A stretch of 64,000 nucleotides of DNA from Hyphomicrobiales bacterium (GTDB taxonomy: Bacteria; Pseudomonadota; Alphaproteobacteria; Rhizobiales; Rhizobiaceae): positions 1-64,000 of the forward strand of contig UCLB01000006.1 of NCBI GenBank assembly GCA_900473205.1, written 5' to 3'. Of this stretch, positions 45,902 to 55,667 are shown one piece after another. The first letter of the stretch is position 1. Every line of letters begins with the position of its first letter. The notes under the pieces are model-generated. The model did not search any database, had not been told where the DNA came from, and saw only the letters and a program-made list of their open reading frames with translations. A program made the position numbers and the translations under genes.

Positions 45902-46990
45902 ATGAAAATACCCTCCGCCCTCCTGGCCATTTCGTCGCTGCTGCTTTTGAGCGGCTGTGATCTCGTCGTGATGAATCCTTCGGGTGATATCGCCGTCCAG
46001 CAGCGCGATCTCATCATCACTTCCACGGTCTTGATGCTCCTCATCATCGTTCCGGTTCTGGCTCTCACGCTGTTCTTTGCGTGGAAGTACAGAGAATCCG
46101 CCAAGGCGGAGGATTACGATCCTGAATGGCACCATTCCACGCGCCTCGAAATGGTCATCTGGTCCGCGCCTGTTGCGATCATCCTGATGCTCGGCACCGT
46201 GACATGGATTTCGACGCACCGTCTGGATCCATACCGTCCAATCGAGCGGATCGACCATGAACGCCAGGTGACGGCAGATATGAAGCCGATCACTGTCGAA
46301 GTCGTATCGATGGACTGGAAGTGGCTGTTCTTCTACCCGGAACTGGGCATTGGCAGCGTCAATGAGTTCGCAGCGCCGGTCGATGTACCGATCAACTTCA
46401 AGATCACCGGCACCACGGCCATGAACTCGTTCTTTGTTCCGGCACTCGCTGGACAGATTTATTCCATGGGCGGCATGCAGACCAAGCTGCACGCAGTCAT
46501 CAACAAGGAAGGCGTCTATGACGGCTTCTCGGCCAACTTCTCCGGCCCCGGCTTCTCGCATATGCGTTTCAAATTCCACGGTATGAGCCAGGAAGGTTTT
46601 GACCAGTGGGTTGCCAAGGCGAAGGAGGGCGGCAAGGGTTTTGGCCGTATGGAATATCTCGAACTCGCAAAACCAAGCGAGCGTGAACCCGTACAGTATT
46701 TCGCCAATGTCGATCCAGAGCTTTACGACGCGATCCTCAACCGTTGCGTAGAGCCAAACAAGCTTTGCATGCGTGACATGATGCACATCGACGCCAATGG
46801 CGGCGGCGGCAAGGAAGGCATCGATATCGCAAAGGCACTGAACTCGGTGGTTTGCACCCCGCTTTCGCCTTACGGCATGGCATCCGGCCCACAGTCGATG
46901 CCCGCCACAATCGAAGGCCAGACATTCGAACCGGCTGCTCTTCCGCAGACGAAGGCAGAACTGCCTTTGACGCCGGCGAGCGCAGGCTGA
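45902..46990 (+). CDS. cyoA: cytochrome bo3 ubiquinol oxidase subunit II
   Basis: Membrane-bound lipoprotein subunit of 362 residues of the terminal quinol oxidase. The signal ends in LLLLSGC, a lipobox, so the mature Cys is lipid-modified. Two further spans (about 40-65 and 85-107) precede a periplasmic cupredoxin-like domain at about 120-285. The CuA-binding His/Cys set of cytochrome c oxidases is missing, which identifies a quinol oxidase. The start at 45902 gives the correct lipoprotein signal, though no good ribosome-binding site precedes it; an upstream ATG at 45827 is possible. Confidence 0.93.
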   Translation: MKIPSALLAISSLLLLSGCDLVVMNPSGDIAVQQRDLIITSTVLMLLIIVPVLALTLFFAWKYRESAKAEDYDPEWHHSTRLEMVIWSAPVAIILMLGTVTWISTHRLDPYRPIERIDHERQVTADMKPITVEVVSMDWKWLFFYPELGIGSVNEFAAPVDVPINFKITGTTAMNSFFVPALAGQIYSMGGMQTKLHAVINKEGVYDGFSANFSGPGFSHMRFKFHGMSQEGFDQWVAKAKEGGKGFGRMEYLELAKPSEREPVQYFANVDPELYDAILNRCVEPNKLCMRDMMHIDANGGGGKEGIDIAKALNSVVCTPLSPYGMASGPQSMPATIEGQTFEPAALPQTKAELPLTPASAG

Positions 46991-47044
46991 ACGTCGTGAA
47001 GCGCATCTAAAGAACGGTGCGTCATTTAATTAGGTTGGAGCGTC

Positions 47045-47068
47045 CCTTGCTTTCACATGGAAGCAAGG
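47045..47068 (+). other. hairpin between cyoA and cyoB
   Basis: CCTTGCTT and AAGCAAGG form a perfect eight-base stem with an eight-base loop, 30 bases before cyoB and with no T run after it. It could be a processing or stability element within the cyo message. Confidence 0.45.
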
Positions 47069-47096
47069 CACTCTAAGTCAATCGCAAGAGGCTAAA

Positions 47097-49100
47097 ATGG
47101 TCGTCAACACCGATCAAACGTCGTTTCTCTTCGGGAAGCTGACGTGGGAATCCATCCCCCTCCATGAGCCAATTCTGATCGTGACTTTCGCGGTCGTGGC
47201 TCTTGGTGGCGCAGCCCTTCTGGGTCTGCTCACCTATTTCAAGCTCTGGGGGTATCTCTGGAAGGAATGGTTCACCAGTATCGATCACAAGAAGATCGGT
47301 ATCATGTACATCATTCTGGCACTCGTCATGCTGTTGCGCGGCTTTGCCGACGCTGTCATGATGCGTCTCCAGCAGGCCATTTCCTCTGGCGGTTCGGAAG
47401 GTTATCTTAACCCGCATCACTATGACCAGATCTTCACCGCCCACGGCGTGATCATGATCCTGTTCGTGGCGATGCCGATGATCACGGGTTTGATGAACTT
47501 CGTCATTCCCCTGCAAATCGGCGCGCGTGACGTTTCCTTCCCGTTCCTCAACAACTTCTCGTTCTGGATGACCACGGCTGGCGCCGTCATCACCATGGTC
47601 TCACTGTTCATCGGTGAATATGCCCAGACGGGCTGGCTTGCCTATCCACCTCTCTCCGGTATCGAGGGAAGTCCAAGTGTCGGTGTGGATTATTACATCT
47701 GGGGTGTCCAGATCGCCGGTGTGGGAACGACGTTATCGGGCATCAACCTGATCGTGACGATCATCAAGATGCGCGCACCTGGTATGACCATGATGCGCCT
47801 GCCGATTTTCGTCTGGACATCGCTGTGTTCCAACATCCTGATCGTGGCCTCGTTCCCGATCCTGACTGGAACACTCGCCCTGCTCACGCTTGACCGTTAT
47901 GTTGGTACGAATTTCTTCACCAACGATCTCGGCGGCAACCCGATGATGTATGTCAACCTCATCTGGATCTGGGGCCACCCGGAAGTCTACATTCTCATTC
48001 TGCCTGCGTTCGGCGTGTTCTCCGAAATCGTATCGACCTTCTCCAACAAGCGTCTCTTTGGTTACGCTTCGATGGTCTATGCGACTGTGGTCATCACCAT
48101 CCTCGCTTACGTCGTGTGGCTGCACCACTTCTTCACCATGGGTTCGGGTGCCAGCGTCAATGCCTTCTTCGGCATCACGACCATGATCATCTCCATCCCC
48201 ACGGGTGCGAAGATCTTCAACTGGCTATTCACCATGTATAAGGGCCGCATCAAGTTCGATGTCCCAATGCTGTGGACGATTGGTTTCATGATCACCTTCG
48301 TCATCGGTGGCATGACGGGTGTTCTGCTCGCTGTTCCCCCGGCAGACTTCGTGCTGCACAACTCGCTGTTCCTGGTCGCCCACTTCCATAATGTGATCAT
48401 TGGTGGCGTGCTGTTCGGCGTTCTTGCCGGCATCGTCTACTGGTTCCCGAAGGCTTTCGGTTACCGTCTCGATCCGTTCTGGGGCAAGCTCTCCTTCTGG
48501 TTCTGGTTCATCGGCTTCTACTTCGCCTTCATGCCGCTCTACGTCCTCGGCCTGATGGGTGTTACACGCCGTCTCAGCCAGTTCGAAGACACCTCGCTTC
48601 AAATCTGGTTCATCATTGCGGCATTCGGTGCATTCCTCATCGCACTTGGCATTGCCTGCTTCCTGATCCAGCTCTTCGTCAGCTATCTGAAGCGTGAGCA
48701 GTTGCGTGATGTGACGGGCGACCCCTTCAACGGTCGTACGCTGGAATGGTCCACCTCTTCTCCGCCGCCTGCCTACAACTTCGCTTTCACGCCTGTTGTG
48801 CATGAGATCGATGCATGGGCGCACATGAAGAGGCACGGTGCGGAACGTCCCCTCGATGGCTTCATCCCCATCCATATGCCGAAAAATACCGGCACGGGCG
48901 TCATTCTCAGCGCCATCAGTGTGGTGCTTGGCTTCGCTCTGGTGTGGCACATCTGGTGGCTGGCAATCGTAACTCTGCTTGCCATCATCGGGGTCTCCAT
49001 TGCCCACACCTTCAACTACAATCGCGACTATTACATTCCGGCATCGGATGTAACGGAAGTCGAAGCAGCTCGTACGAAGCTGCTGGCAAATCAGGCGTAA
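47097..49100 (+). CDS. cyoB: cytochrome bo3 ubiquinol oxidase subunit I
   Basis: Catalytic subunit of 667 residues carrying low-spin heme, the heme-copper centre and proton channels, with about 15 spans. Ligand-bearing segments visible are [17 protein letters not shown] near 120, [14 protein letters not shown] near 292 (first CuB His, with the cross-linked Tyr), [10 protein letters not shown] near 342 (two CuB His) and [11 protein letters not shown] near 430 (heme His residues). The cyoABCD order is standard. It lies 106 bases after cyoA. No cyoE heme O synthase gene follows in the window. Confidence 0.96.
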   Translation: MVVNTDQTSFLFGKLTWESIPLHEPILIVTFAVVALGGAALLGLLTYFKLWGYLWKEWFTSIDHKKIGIMYIILALVMLLRGFADAVMMRLQQAISSGGSEGYLNPHHYDQIFTAHGVIMILFVAMPMITGLMNFVIPLQIGARDVSFPFLNNFSFWMTTAGAVITMVSLFIGEYAQTGWLAYPPLSGIEGSPSVGVDYYIWGVQIAGVGTTLSGINLIVTIIKMRAPGMTMMRLPIFVWTSLCSNILIVASFPILTGTLALLTLDRYVGTNFFTNDLGGNPMMYVNLIWIWGHPEVYILILPAFGVFSEIVSTFSNKRLFGYASMVYATVVITILAYVVWLHHFFTMGSGASVNAFFGITTMIISIPTGAKIFNWLFTMYKGRIKFDVPMLWTIGFMITFVIGGMTGVLLAVPPADFVLHNSLFLVAHFHNVIIGGVLFGVLAGIVYWFPKAFGYRLDPFWGKLSFWFWFIGFYFAFMPLYVLGLMGVTRRLSQFEDTSLQIWFIIAAFGAFLIALGIACFLIQLFVSYLKREQLRDVTGDPFNGRTLEWSTSSPPPAYNFAFTPVVHEIDAWAHMKRHGAERPLDGFIPIHMPKNTGTGVILSAISVVLGFALVWHIWWLAIVTLLAIIGVSIAHTFNYNRDYYIPASDVTEVEAARTKLLANQA

Positions 49101-49104
49101 CAGA

Positions 49105-49731
49105 ATGTCTCAAGCACCTGCCATGAGCGCCGATGGCGCGGAAAAGCCGGTCTTCTATCTAAAGGAAGATCACCACCCGGAAAACGGCACTTCGCTGGGT
49201 TTCTGGCTGTACCTCATGAGCGACTGCCTTATCTTCGCAACGCTCTTTGCAACCTATGCCGTACTCGGCCGCAGCTATGCGGCCGGTCCTTCCGGCGCGG
49301 ATCTGTTCGATCTGAAGCTGGTGGCGATCAACACCGCCTTCCTGCTGTTCTCTTCCATCACATATGGCTTTGCCATGCTGGAAGCGCAGAAGAAGAACGT
49401 CAACACGACGCTGGTCTGGCTTGCCATCACCGGCCTGTTCGGTCTCGCCTTCCTCGGGCTGGAACTCTACGAATTCCATCACCTGATCGAAGAAGGGGCT
49501 GGTCCTCAGCGCTCGGCTTTCCTGTCGGCCTTCTTTGCGTTGGTTGGCACCCACGGTCTGCACGTCACCTTCGGCGTGATCTGGCTGGTGACGCTCATGG
49601 TTCAGGTCAAGAAGTTCGGCCTGCATGCTGAAAACATGCGCCGCCTGACGTGCCTCTCCATGTTCTGGCACTTCCTCGACGTGATCTGGATCGGCGTCTT
49701 TTCCTTTGTCTATCTGGTTGGAGTTCTGTGA
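49105..49731 (+). CDS. cyoC: cytochrome bo3 ubiquinol oxidase subunit III
   Basis: Five-span subunit of 208 residues, related to COX3. After a hydrophilic start (about 1-28), spans run from [20 protein letters not shown] onward. [12 protein letters not shown] near 77 and [17 protein letters not shown] near 150 are family blocks. It starts four bases after cyoB and its stop shares a base with the cyoD ATG (TGATG). A four-transcript coupling with cyoB and cyoD is likely. Confidence 0.94.
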   Translation: MSQAPAMSADGAEKPVFYLKEDHHPENGTSLGFWLYLMSDCLIFATLFATYAVLGRSYAAGPSGADLFDLKLVAINTAFLLFSSITYGFAMLEAQKKNVNTTLVWLAITGLFGLAFLGLELYEFHHLIEEGAGPQRSAFLSAFFALVGTHGLHVTFGVIWLVTLMVQVKKFGLHAENMRRLTCLSMFWHFLDVIWIGVFSFVYLVGVL

Positions 49732-50141
49732 TGAGTGCAAACACACACGACCATAATCACGGTCATGCACATGACCATGGTCACGATCACCACCACGATA
49801 GCGGCGAAGATCACGGCTCCTTCAAGAGCTACATGATCGGCTTCATCCTCTCGGTCATCCTGACGGCTATTCCGTTCTGGCTGGTCATGGGCGATGTCAT
49901 CGACAACCGCACCACCACCGTCATCGTCATCATGATCTTCGGTGTGATCCAGGTTTTCGTGCACATGATCTACTTCCTTCACATGAACACAAAGTCGCAG
50001 GGCGGCTGGACCTTCATGTCGCTGCTGTTCACGCTCGTCGTGGTCATGATCACGCTCGTCGGCTCGCTCTGGGTCATGTACAACATGAACAAGAACATGA
50101 TGCCGACCATGACTATGGAGCAAATGCGCAACATGCCGTAA
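49731..50141 (+). CDS. cyoD: cytochrome bo3 ubiquinol oxidase subunit IV with His-rich N-terminus
   Basis: Small three-span subunit of 136 residues that helps assemble the CuB centre. The span region (about 32-120: SYMIGFILSVILTAIPFWLVM onward) is typical CyoD, including FGVIQVFVHMIYFLHMN near 72. Unlike E. coli CyoD, residues 5-22 are a His/Asp/Gly array with about ten His in 18 positions, which could bind copper or zinc. The C-terminus is Met-rich (NKNMMPTMTMEQMRNM), another possible copper-binding feature. It overlaps cyoC by one base. Confidence 0.92.
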   Translation: MSANTHDHNHGHAHDHGHDHHHDSGEDHGSFKSYMIGFILSVILTAIPFWLVMGDVIDNRTTTVIVIMIFGVIQVFVHMIYFLHMNTKSQGGWTFMSLLFTLVVVMITLVGSLWVMYNMNKNMMPTMTMEQMRNMP

Positions 50142-50163
50142 CCGGCACCGTTGCAACGATATC

Positions 50164-50194
50164 GCGGCCCGCGCAATAAGCGGGCCGCTCTTCT
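50164..50194 (+). terminator. probable terminator after cyoD
   Basis: GCGGCCCGC (50164-50172) and GCGGGCCGC (50180-50188) form a perfect nine-base stem, followed by the pyrimidine-rich TCTTCTCC. The T run is weak, so termination is probably partial. Confidence 0.55.
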
Positions 50195-50202
50195 CCGAGA
50201 GA

Positions 50203-50246
50203 CAGAAAACCCCATGAATCGGAGAGCGGATTCGTGGGGTTTTCTG
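50203..50246 (+). other. long inverted repeat between cyoD and the SURF1 gene
   Basis: CAGAAAACCCCATGAATC and GATTCGTGGGGTTTTCTG are 18-base arms with one mismatch and an eight-base loop containing GGAG. It lies 18 bases before the SURF1 start and swallows an in-frame ATG at 50214, so it argues for the later start codon. Confidence 0.65.
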
Positions 50247-50264
50247 TTGAGCGGGAAAGCTCTG

Positions 50265-51056
50265 ATGACCATTCAAAATGAAACCAAGCCACGCAAGGGC
50301 ATCCGCCCTGCGGCCATCATCGTCATCTTCATGACTTTTGTGCTGACGGGCTGCCTGCTGGCGCTCGGCACTTGGCAGGTGCACCGCCTGGCGTGGAAGC
50401 GTGAACTGATTGCCAACGCCGAGGAGCGTGCCCACGCCGCTCCCGTGGACGCGCCAGTGGCCAGCGATTGGCCTAAGCTGACCGAGCCATCGCAATACGA
50501 ATATCGCCGCGTCCGCCTTTCCGGCACCTTCCGCCATCAGGATGAGGTTCAGGTTTACACCGTCTCCGATCTTGGCCCCGGCTACTGGGTGCTGACCCCG
50601 CTGCAACGGGATGACGGCTCCTCCGTCATCGTTAATCGCGGCTTCGTCCCCACCGACAAGCGCGAACCTTCCGCACGTCTGCAAGGTGAGGTCGAAGGCC
50701 GCATCGATGTCGTGGGCTTGATGCGTGCTCTGGAGACCGGCGGCCTTTTCCTGCGCACCAACGATCCGCAGAACAATCGCTGGTATTCACGCAATATCGC
50801 CCAGATTGCCGAGACCAAACAGATCGCAAATGCGGCGCCCTTTTACGTGGATGCCGATGCAACGCCCAATCCGGGCGGCCTCCCCATCGGCGGCAAGACC
50901 ATGCTGACCTTCCCCAACAACCACCTGTCCTACGCCGTCACATGGTACATTCTGGCGGGCATGGTGGTGGCTGCTGGCTGGTATGTCACCCGCGATCTCA
51001 ATGCGCCGAAGACAGCCGGCAAGGACGACCCCACAGGCGTTCAAGAGAATACTTAA
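50265..51056 (+). CDS. SURF1-family oxidase assembly protein
   Basis: Inner-membrane protein of 263 residues with one span at each end (about 14-35 and 228-248) and a periplasmic middle, the layout of SURF1/Shy1, which helps insert heme into subunit I of heme-copper oxidases. LALGTWQVHRLAWKRELI near residue 28 and VIVNRGFVPTDKRE near 125 are the conserved blocks, and the final YAVTWYILAG is typical. The ATG at 50265 is chosen because the earlier in-frame ATG at 50214 lies in a stable hairpin. It presumably serves the cyoABCD oxidase upstream. Confidence 0.9.
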   Translation: MTIQNETKPRKGIRPAAIIVIFMTFVLTGCLLALGTWQVHRLAWKRELIANAEERAHAAPVDAPVASDWPKLTEPSQYEYRRVRLSGTFRHQDEVQVYTVSDLGPGYWVLTPLQRDDGSSVIVNRGFVPTDKREPSARLQGEVEGRIDVVGLMRALETGGLFLRTNDPQNNRWYSRNIAQIAETKQIANAAPFYVDADATPNPGGLPIGGKTMLTFPNNHLSYAVTWYILAGMVVAAGWYVTRDLNAPKTAGKDDPTGVQENT

Positions 51057-51107
51057 AGAAAGCGTTTCACCTTTTCTCTCACGGTGATTATATCACTCGT
51101 TTGTTAT

Positions 51108-51131
51108 CGCGGCCTCTGCGCCGCGCTTTTT
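51108..51131 (+). terminator. terminator between the SURF1 gene and deoB
   Basis: CGCGGC and GCCGCG form a six-base stem with a six-base loop, followed by CTTTTTG. It ends ten bases before the deoB ATG, so the cyo unit and the nucleoside salvage genes are probably separate. Confidence 0.6.
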
Positions 51132-51141
51132 GTGGTGACGC

Positions 51142-52362
51142 ATGGCACGGGCCTTTCTTCTCGTTCTTGATTCCTTCGGCGTGGGTGGCGCGCCGGATGC
51201 CGAGCAATATGGCGATCTCGGCTCCAACACGCTTGGCCACATCGCCGAATTCTGTGCTGCCGGTGCTGCGGATCGCGCAGGCCTGCGCTCCGGGCCGCTG
51301 AAACTACCGAACATGTCGGCGCTTGGCCTGTTGAACATCGCCCATCTCTCGAGCGGCGAGGCGCCACCGGGCATGGAGCCACCGGAGCGCATCTATGGCA
51401 TCCACGGCTGCGCCAATGAGGTGTCGAAGGGCAAGGACACGCCTTCAGGCCATTGGGAAATTGCAGGTACGCCGGTCCGGTTCGACTGGGGTTATTTCCC
51501 GACCGAAGGCGATGCCTTCTCTCCTGAACTGGTCGAAGCCATTTGCGAGCAGGGCGAGGTTCCCGGCATTCTCGGCAATTGCCACGCATCCGGCACCGAG
51601 ATCATCGCACGCTTCGGTGCGGAACACATCCGCACCGGCAAACCCATCTGCTATACGTCCTCGGATTCGGTGTTCCAGATTGCGGCGCATGAAGAGCATT
51701 TCGGACTGGAGCGGCTGATCGCCTTTTGCCAGACGGTGCGCAAGCTGGTCGATCCGCTGAATATCGGCCGTGTCATCGCCCGTCCCTTCACCGGCGAAAC
51801 CGTCGCCACCTTTGAGCGAACCGGCAATCGCCGCGATTTTTCCGTGCTGCCGCCAGAGCCGACTTTGCTCGACCGTCTGGTGGAGATGGACCGCAAGGTG
51901 CTGGCCATCGGCAAGATCGGCGATATCTACGCGCATCAGGGCATTTCCCGCGTCATCAAGGCCAATGGCAATGACGCGCTGATGGACGCGACATTGCAGG
52001 CGATGGAAGAGGCCGAAAACGGCGATCTCGTCTTCACCAATTTCGTCGATTTCGACATGATGTACGGCCACCGCCGGGACGTGGCCGGCTATGCCGCAGC
52101 GCTCGAAGCCTTCGACGCGCGCCTGCCGGAAATTCACCGCAAGATGCAGCCTGGCGATATCGCCATTCTGACCGCCGACCATGGCTGCGACCCGACATGG
52201 CGCGGCACGGACCATACCCGCGAGCGCGTGCCGATCATGGCCTTCGGCCCCGGTATTCGTGAACGCAATATCGGCATTCGCTCATCCTATGCCGATATCG
52301 GCGAGAGCATCGCTTCCCATCTCAGCATACCAACCGGCCGCCACGGCAGGAGTTTCATGTGA
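51142..52362 (+). CDS. deoB: phosphopentomutase
   Basis: Alkaline-phosphatase-superfamily mutase of 406 residues that interconverts (deoxy)ribose 1- and 5-phosphate, linking nucleoside breakdown to sugar metabolism. The metal-binding [19 protein letters not shown] is at residues 7-25, the phospho-acceptor Thr is in [12 protein letters not shown] near 97, and [18 protein letters not shown] near 340 supplies further metal ligands. The length is usual. It is first of a deoB-add pair with a four-base overlap, upstream of upp. Confidence 0.95.
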   Translation: MARAFLLVLDSFGVGGAPDAEQYGDLGSNTLGHIAEFCAAGAADRAGLRSGPLKLPNMSALGLLNIAHLSSGEAPPGMEPPERIYGIHGCANEVSKGKDTPSGHWEIAGTPVRFDWGYFPTEGDAFSPELVEAICEQGEVPGILGNCHASGTEIIARFGAEHIRTGKPICYTSSDSVFQIAAHEEHFGLERLIAFCQTVRKLVDPLNIGRVIARPFTGETVATFERTGNRRDFSVLPPEPTLLDRLVEMDRKVLAIGKIGDIYAHQGISRVIKANGNDALMDATLQAMEEAENGDLVFTNFVDFDMMYGHRRDVAGYAAALEAFDARLPEIHRKMQPGDIAILTADHGCDPTWRGTDHTRERVPIMAFGPGIRERNIGIRSSYADIGESIASHLSIPTGRHGRSFM

Positions 52363-53348
52363 CGTCGCATTTGTTGAAAGCAGAAATCCATTGCCATCTG
52401 GAAGGTGCTGCCCCGCCTGCATTGGTGGCACAACAGGCGCAGAACTACGGCATAGACAGCAGCAGCTTCCTGCGTGACGGCGCGTATATCTGGACGGATT
52501 TTGCCGAATTCATCCGCTGTTACGATGCCGTGGCCCAGGTCTTCAAGACCGAGGAAGACTACGCGCTTCTGGCCGAGACCTATCTGACCGAACTGGCCGG
52601 CGAAAACACCATCTACAGCGAACTTATCATTTCGCCCGATCACGGCGACCGTATCGGCTTAGGCGCGGATGCCTATCTCTCGGGGATAGCGGCAGGCATT
52701 GCGGCAGCCAAGGAGAAGACCGGCATCGAAGCGCGCATCATCGTTACCGGCGAGCGTCATTTCGGCCCCGAAAGCGTTATTGCTGCTGCGGAATATGCAG
52801 CACGCGTAAAGCATCCGCTGATCACGGGCTTCAACATGGCAGGTGAAGAGCGCATGGGCCGCGTGGCCGATTACGCCCGCGCCTTCGACATTGCCCGTGA
52901 TGCCGGGCTGGGACTGACCATCCATGCGGGCGAAGTCTGTGGCGCGTTCAGCGTGGCGGACGCGCTCGATCTCGTCAAACCGCAGCGTATCGGCCACGGC
53001 GTGCGATCCATCGAAGACGATGCACTTGTTGCGCGGCTGGTGGAACTCGGCACGGTGCTAGAAGTCTGCCCCGGCTCCAACATTGCGCTCAACGTTTACC
53101 CGGATTTCGAAAGCCACCCCCTGAAACGTCTTCGTGACGCGGGCGTGCGCGTCTGCATCAGCTCGGATGATCCACCCTTCTTCCACACCTCGCTGGCGCA
53201 GGAATACGAGATCGCCCGCCATGCCTTCGGCTTCAGCGATGCGGAGATCAATGCCATGACCCGCACATCGCTGGAGGCCGCATTTGTGGATGAGGACACA
53301 CGCGCGACGCTGCTTGCCAAGCTGGATGCGCAGTCTGCAGCGGTATAA
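52359..53348 (+). CDS. add: adenosine deaminase
   Basis: Zinc enzyme of 329 residues converting adenosine to inosine (or deoxyadenosine to deoxyinosine) in purine salvage. [11 protein letters not shown] at residues 8-18 gives the two metal His, IHAGEVCG near 188 the third His and catalytic Glu, GHGVRSIED near 210 another conserved His, and [12 protein letters not shown] near 268 the metal Asp. It starts at GTG 52359, overlapping the deoB stop (GTGA), which indicates coupled translation. Some members of the family act on adenine; the motifs here favour adenosine. Confidence 0.92.
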   Translation: MTSHLLKAEIHCHLEGAAPPALVAQQAQNYGIDSSSFLRDGAYIWTDFAEFIRCYDAVAQVFKTEEDYALLAETYLTELAGENTIYSELIISPDHGDRIGLGADAYLSGIAAGIAAAKEKTGIEARIIVTGERHFGPESVIAAAEYAARVKHPLITGFNMAGEERMGRVADYARAFDIARDAGLGLTIHAGEVCGAFSVADALDLVKPQRIGHGVRSIEDDALVARLVELGTVLEVCPGSNIALNVYPDFESHPLKRLRDAGVRVCISSDDPPFFHTSLAQEYEIARHAFGFSDAEINAMTRTSLEAAFVDEDTRATLLAKLDAQSAAV

Positions 53349-53372
53349 ATCGAGCAGGAACGGAGGTGCAAA

Positions 53373-53432
53373 ATGTGCTTCTGGTCTTGCGAAAGCCGCT
53401 CATTCGGTGAAATACAGAGACATCATAGATAA
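53373..53432 (+). CDS. candidate 19-residue leader peptide upstream of upp
   Basis: A short complete frame ([19 protein letters not shown]) with an unusually good ribosome-binding site: GGAGG six bases before the ATG. It lies wholly in the 101-base gap between add and upp. It might be a leader peptide that controls upp or simply a chance frame with a strong site. No family recognised. Confidence 0.3.
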   Translation: MCFWSCESRSFGEIQRHHR

Positions 53433-53449
53433 AAGAAAAGGCCAGCTTC

Positions 53450-54079
53450 ATGGACGGCGTCACCGTTATCGCTCATCCCCTCGTGCAGCACAAACTCACC
53501 ATCATGCGCAAGAAGGAGACTTCCACTGCCGGTTTCCGCCGTCTGCTGCGGGAAATCTCGACGCTGCTGTGTTACGAGGTCACGCGCGATCTGGAAATGA
53601 CGATGGAAACCATCGAAACGCCGATGCAGACCATCGAAGCGCCGGTACTTGAAGGCAAGAAGCTGGTTTTCGCTTCCATCCTGCGCGCCGGTAACGGCCT
53701 GCTGGAAGGCATGCTCGAGCTCGTTCCCTCCGCCCGCGTCTCGCATATCGGCGTCTACCGCGATCACGACACGCTGGAAGCCGTCGAATATTTCTTCAAG
53801 GCACCGGACAATCTCGATGCCCGCCTGATCATCGTTGTCGATCCGATGCTGGCCACCGGCAATTCATCCATCGCCGCGGTCGACAAATTGAAGGAACGCG
53901 GCGCGAAGAACATGCGCTTCCTCTGCCTGCTGGCCGCCCCTGAAGGCATCAAGAACTTCCGCGAAGCGCATCCTGATGTGCCGATCTTCACCGCCTCTAT
54001 CGACAGCCACCTGAACGAACAGGGCTATATCATGCCCGGTCTGGGTGACGCGGGCGACCGCATGTACGGAACGAAATAA
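53450..54079 (+). CDS. upp: uracil phosphoribosyltransferase
   Basis: Cytosolic enzyme of 209 residues that makes UMP from uracil and PRPP. The PRPP-binding loop [21 protein letters not shown] (in two parts) is near residue 128, [16 protein letters not shown] near 72 is the dimer/phosphate block, and the end, [16 protein letters not shown], binds uracil through backbone atoms as in all Upp proteins. AAAGG lies nine bases before the ATG. It closes the deoB-add-upp salvage group and is followed by a terminator. Confidence 0.96.
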   Translation: MDGVTVIAHPLVQHKLTIMRKKETSTAGFRRLLREISTLLCYEVTRDLEMTMETIETPMQTIEAPVLEGKKLVFASILRAGNGLLEGMLELVPSARVSHIGVYRDHDTLEAVEYFFKAPDNLDARLIIVVDPMLATGNSSIAAVDKLKERGAKNMRFLCLLAAPEGIKNFREAHPDVPIFTASIDSHLNEQGYIMPGLGDAGDRMYGTK

Positions 54080-54084
54080 ACAAT

Positions 54085-54116
54085 AAAAAAGCGCCCTCAA
54101 CGAGTTGAGGGCGCTT
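54085..54116 (-). terminator. terminator shared by upp and mmsA
   Basis: GCGCCCTCAA and TTGAGGGCGC form a ten-base stem with loop CGAG. On the minus strand it is followed by TTTTTTATTG, a strong signal for mmsA; on the plus strand the T run is poor but the stem may still end upp. Confidence 0.85.
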
Positions 54117-54132
54117 GGTATCTTAGTCGGCG

Positions 54133-55629
54133 TTACTTCATCGTCGGCATGACGAATTCAGCACCGCTCTTGATGCCGGATGGCCAGCGGGCCGTGACCG
54201 TCTTGGTCTTCGTCCAGAACTTGATCGAATCGGTTCCGTGCTGGTTGAGATCACCGAAGCTCGAAGCCTTCCAGCCGCCGAAGGAATGGTAGGCCAAGGG
54301 AACCGGGATCGGAACATTGATACCGATCATACCGATATTGATGCGGCTGGCAAAATCACGGGCTGCATCACCATCGCGGGTGAAGATCGCAACGCCATTG
54401 CCATATTCATGCTTCATCGGCAGTTCCAGCGCATCCTCATAGTTCTTGGCGCGCACGACAGACAGAACCGGTCCAAAGATTTCCTGCTTGTAGATATCCA
54501 TGTCAGTCGTGACATGGTCGAACAGGCATCCGCCGACGAAATAACCGTCTTCATAACCCTGAAGCTTGAAATTGCGGCCATCGACCAGAAGCTTCGCGCC
54601 CTGTTCCACACCGCTGTCGATCAGTCCCGTAACGCGGGTCTGGGCTTCCTTGGTGACCAGCGGGCCCATATCGGCCTTGTCATCGGTGTAGGGGCCGATC
54701 TTCAGCGCTTCGATCTGTGGAATGAGCTTTTCGATGAGACGGTTTGCGGTCTCTTCGCCCACGGGAACGGCCACAGATACTGCCATGCAGCGTTCGCCAG
54801 CCGAACCGTAGCCGGCACCCATCAACGCGCTGACGGCCTGATCGAGGTCGGCATCCGGCATGATGATCATGTGGTTCTTTGCGCCGCCGAAGCACTGCGC
54901 GCGCTTGCCGTTTGCGGCGGCTGTGCCGTAAACATAGCGTGCGATGGGCGTGGAGCCGACAAAGGAGATGGCACCGATATCCGGGTTGGTCAGAATGCCG
55001 TCAACCGCGCTCTTGTCACCATTGATGACGTTGAGAATACCGGCGGGTAGACCGGCCTCGATCATCAGTTCGGCAAGACGGATCGGTAGCGATGGATCGC
55101 GCTCGGATGGCTTCAGGATGAAAGCATTGCCGCAGGCAATGGCCGGCGCAAACATCCACATGGGGATCATGCCGGGGAAGTTGAACGGCGTGATACCAGC
55201 GCCGATGCCGACCGGCTGGCGGATGGAATACATGTCGATGGCCGGGCCAGCACCTTCGGTAAACTCACCCTTGGCCAGATGTGGAATGCCGCAGACGAAT
55301 TCGCAGACTTCAAGACCGCGAATGATATCGCCCTTGGAATCTTCCACCGTCTTGCCGTGTTCGCTGGAGAGCAGTGTCGCCAGCTCATCCATGTTCTGGT
55401 TCAGCAAATCAACGAATTTGAAGAAGACGCGGGCGCGGCGCTGTGGGTTGGTCGCAGCCCATTTCGGCTGCGCAGCCTTTGCGCTTTCAACGGCGGCCAG
55501 AATTTCCGCATCGCTGGCCAGGGAAAGTGTCGCCTGCACTTCGCCGGTTGCCGGATTGTAGACATTGGATGTGCGACCGCTAGTGCCCGCAACGTGCTTG
55601 CCGTCGATGAAATGACCGATTTGCTTCAT
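54133..55629 (-). CDS. mmsA: methylmalonate-semialdehyde dehydrogenase (CoA-acylating)
   Basis: NAD-dependent aldehyde dehydrogenase of 498 residues that converts methylmalonate or malonate semialdehyde to propionyl- or acetyl-CoA in valine, inositol or beta-alanine catabolism. FIDGKHVAGTSGRTSNVYNPATGE (in two parts) is the MmsA-type start. ITPFNFPGMIPMWMFAPAIACGN near 145 and GERCMAVSVAVPVGE near 283 are characteristic; the Cys in GERCMA is catalytic. AGGAGG lies before the ATG at 55629. A LysR-controlled unit is divergent, with an inverted repeat between. Confidence 0.94.
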   Translation of the reverse strand: MKQIGHFIDGKHVAGTSGRTSNVYNPATGEVQATLSLASDAEILAAVESAKAAQPKWAATNPQRRARVFFKFVDLLNQNMDELATLLSSEHGKTVEDSKGDIIRGLEVCEFVCGIPHLAKGEFTEGAGPAIDMYSIRQPVGIGAGITPFNFPGMIPMWMFAPAIACGNAFILKPSERDPSLPIRLAELMIEAGLPAGILNVINGDKSAVDGILTNPDIGAISFVGSTPIARYVYGTAAANGKRAQCFGGAKNHMIIMPDADLDQAVSALMGAGYGSAGERCMAVSVAVPVGEETANRLIEKLIPQIEALKIGPYTDDKADMGPLVTKEAQTRVTGLIDSGVEQGAKLLVDGRNFKLQGYEDGYFVGGCLFDHVTTDMDIYKQEIFGPVLSVVRAKNYEDALELPMKHEYGNGVAIFTRDGDAARDFASRINIGMIGINVPIPVPLAYHSFGGWKASSFGDLNQHGTDSIKFWTKTKTVTARWPSGIKSGAEFVMPTMK

Positions 55630-55667
55630 GAATGTTCCTCCTGATTTTTTGATAGCGAACCATCGCA

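Noticed and set aside
51084-51096. GTGAT-TAT-ATCAC as an FNR or CRP site before deoB
   Set aside because: The three-base spacer fits neither FNR (four) nor CRP (six), and the half-sites are off consensus.
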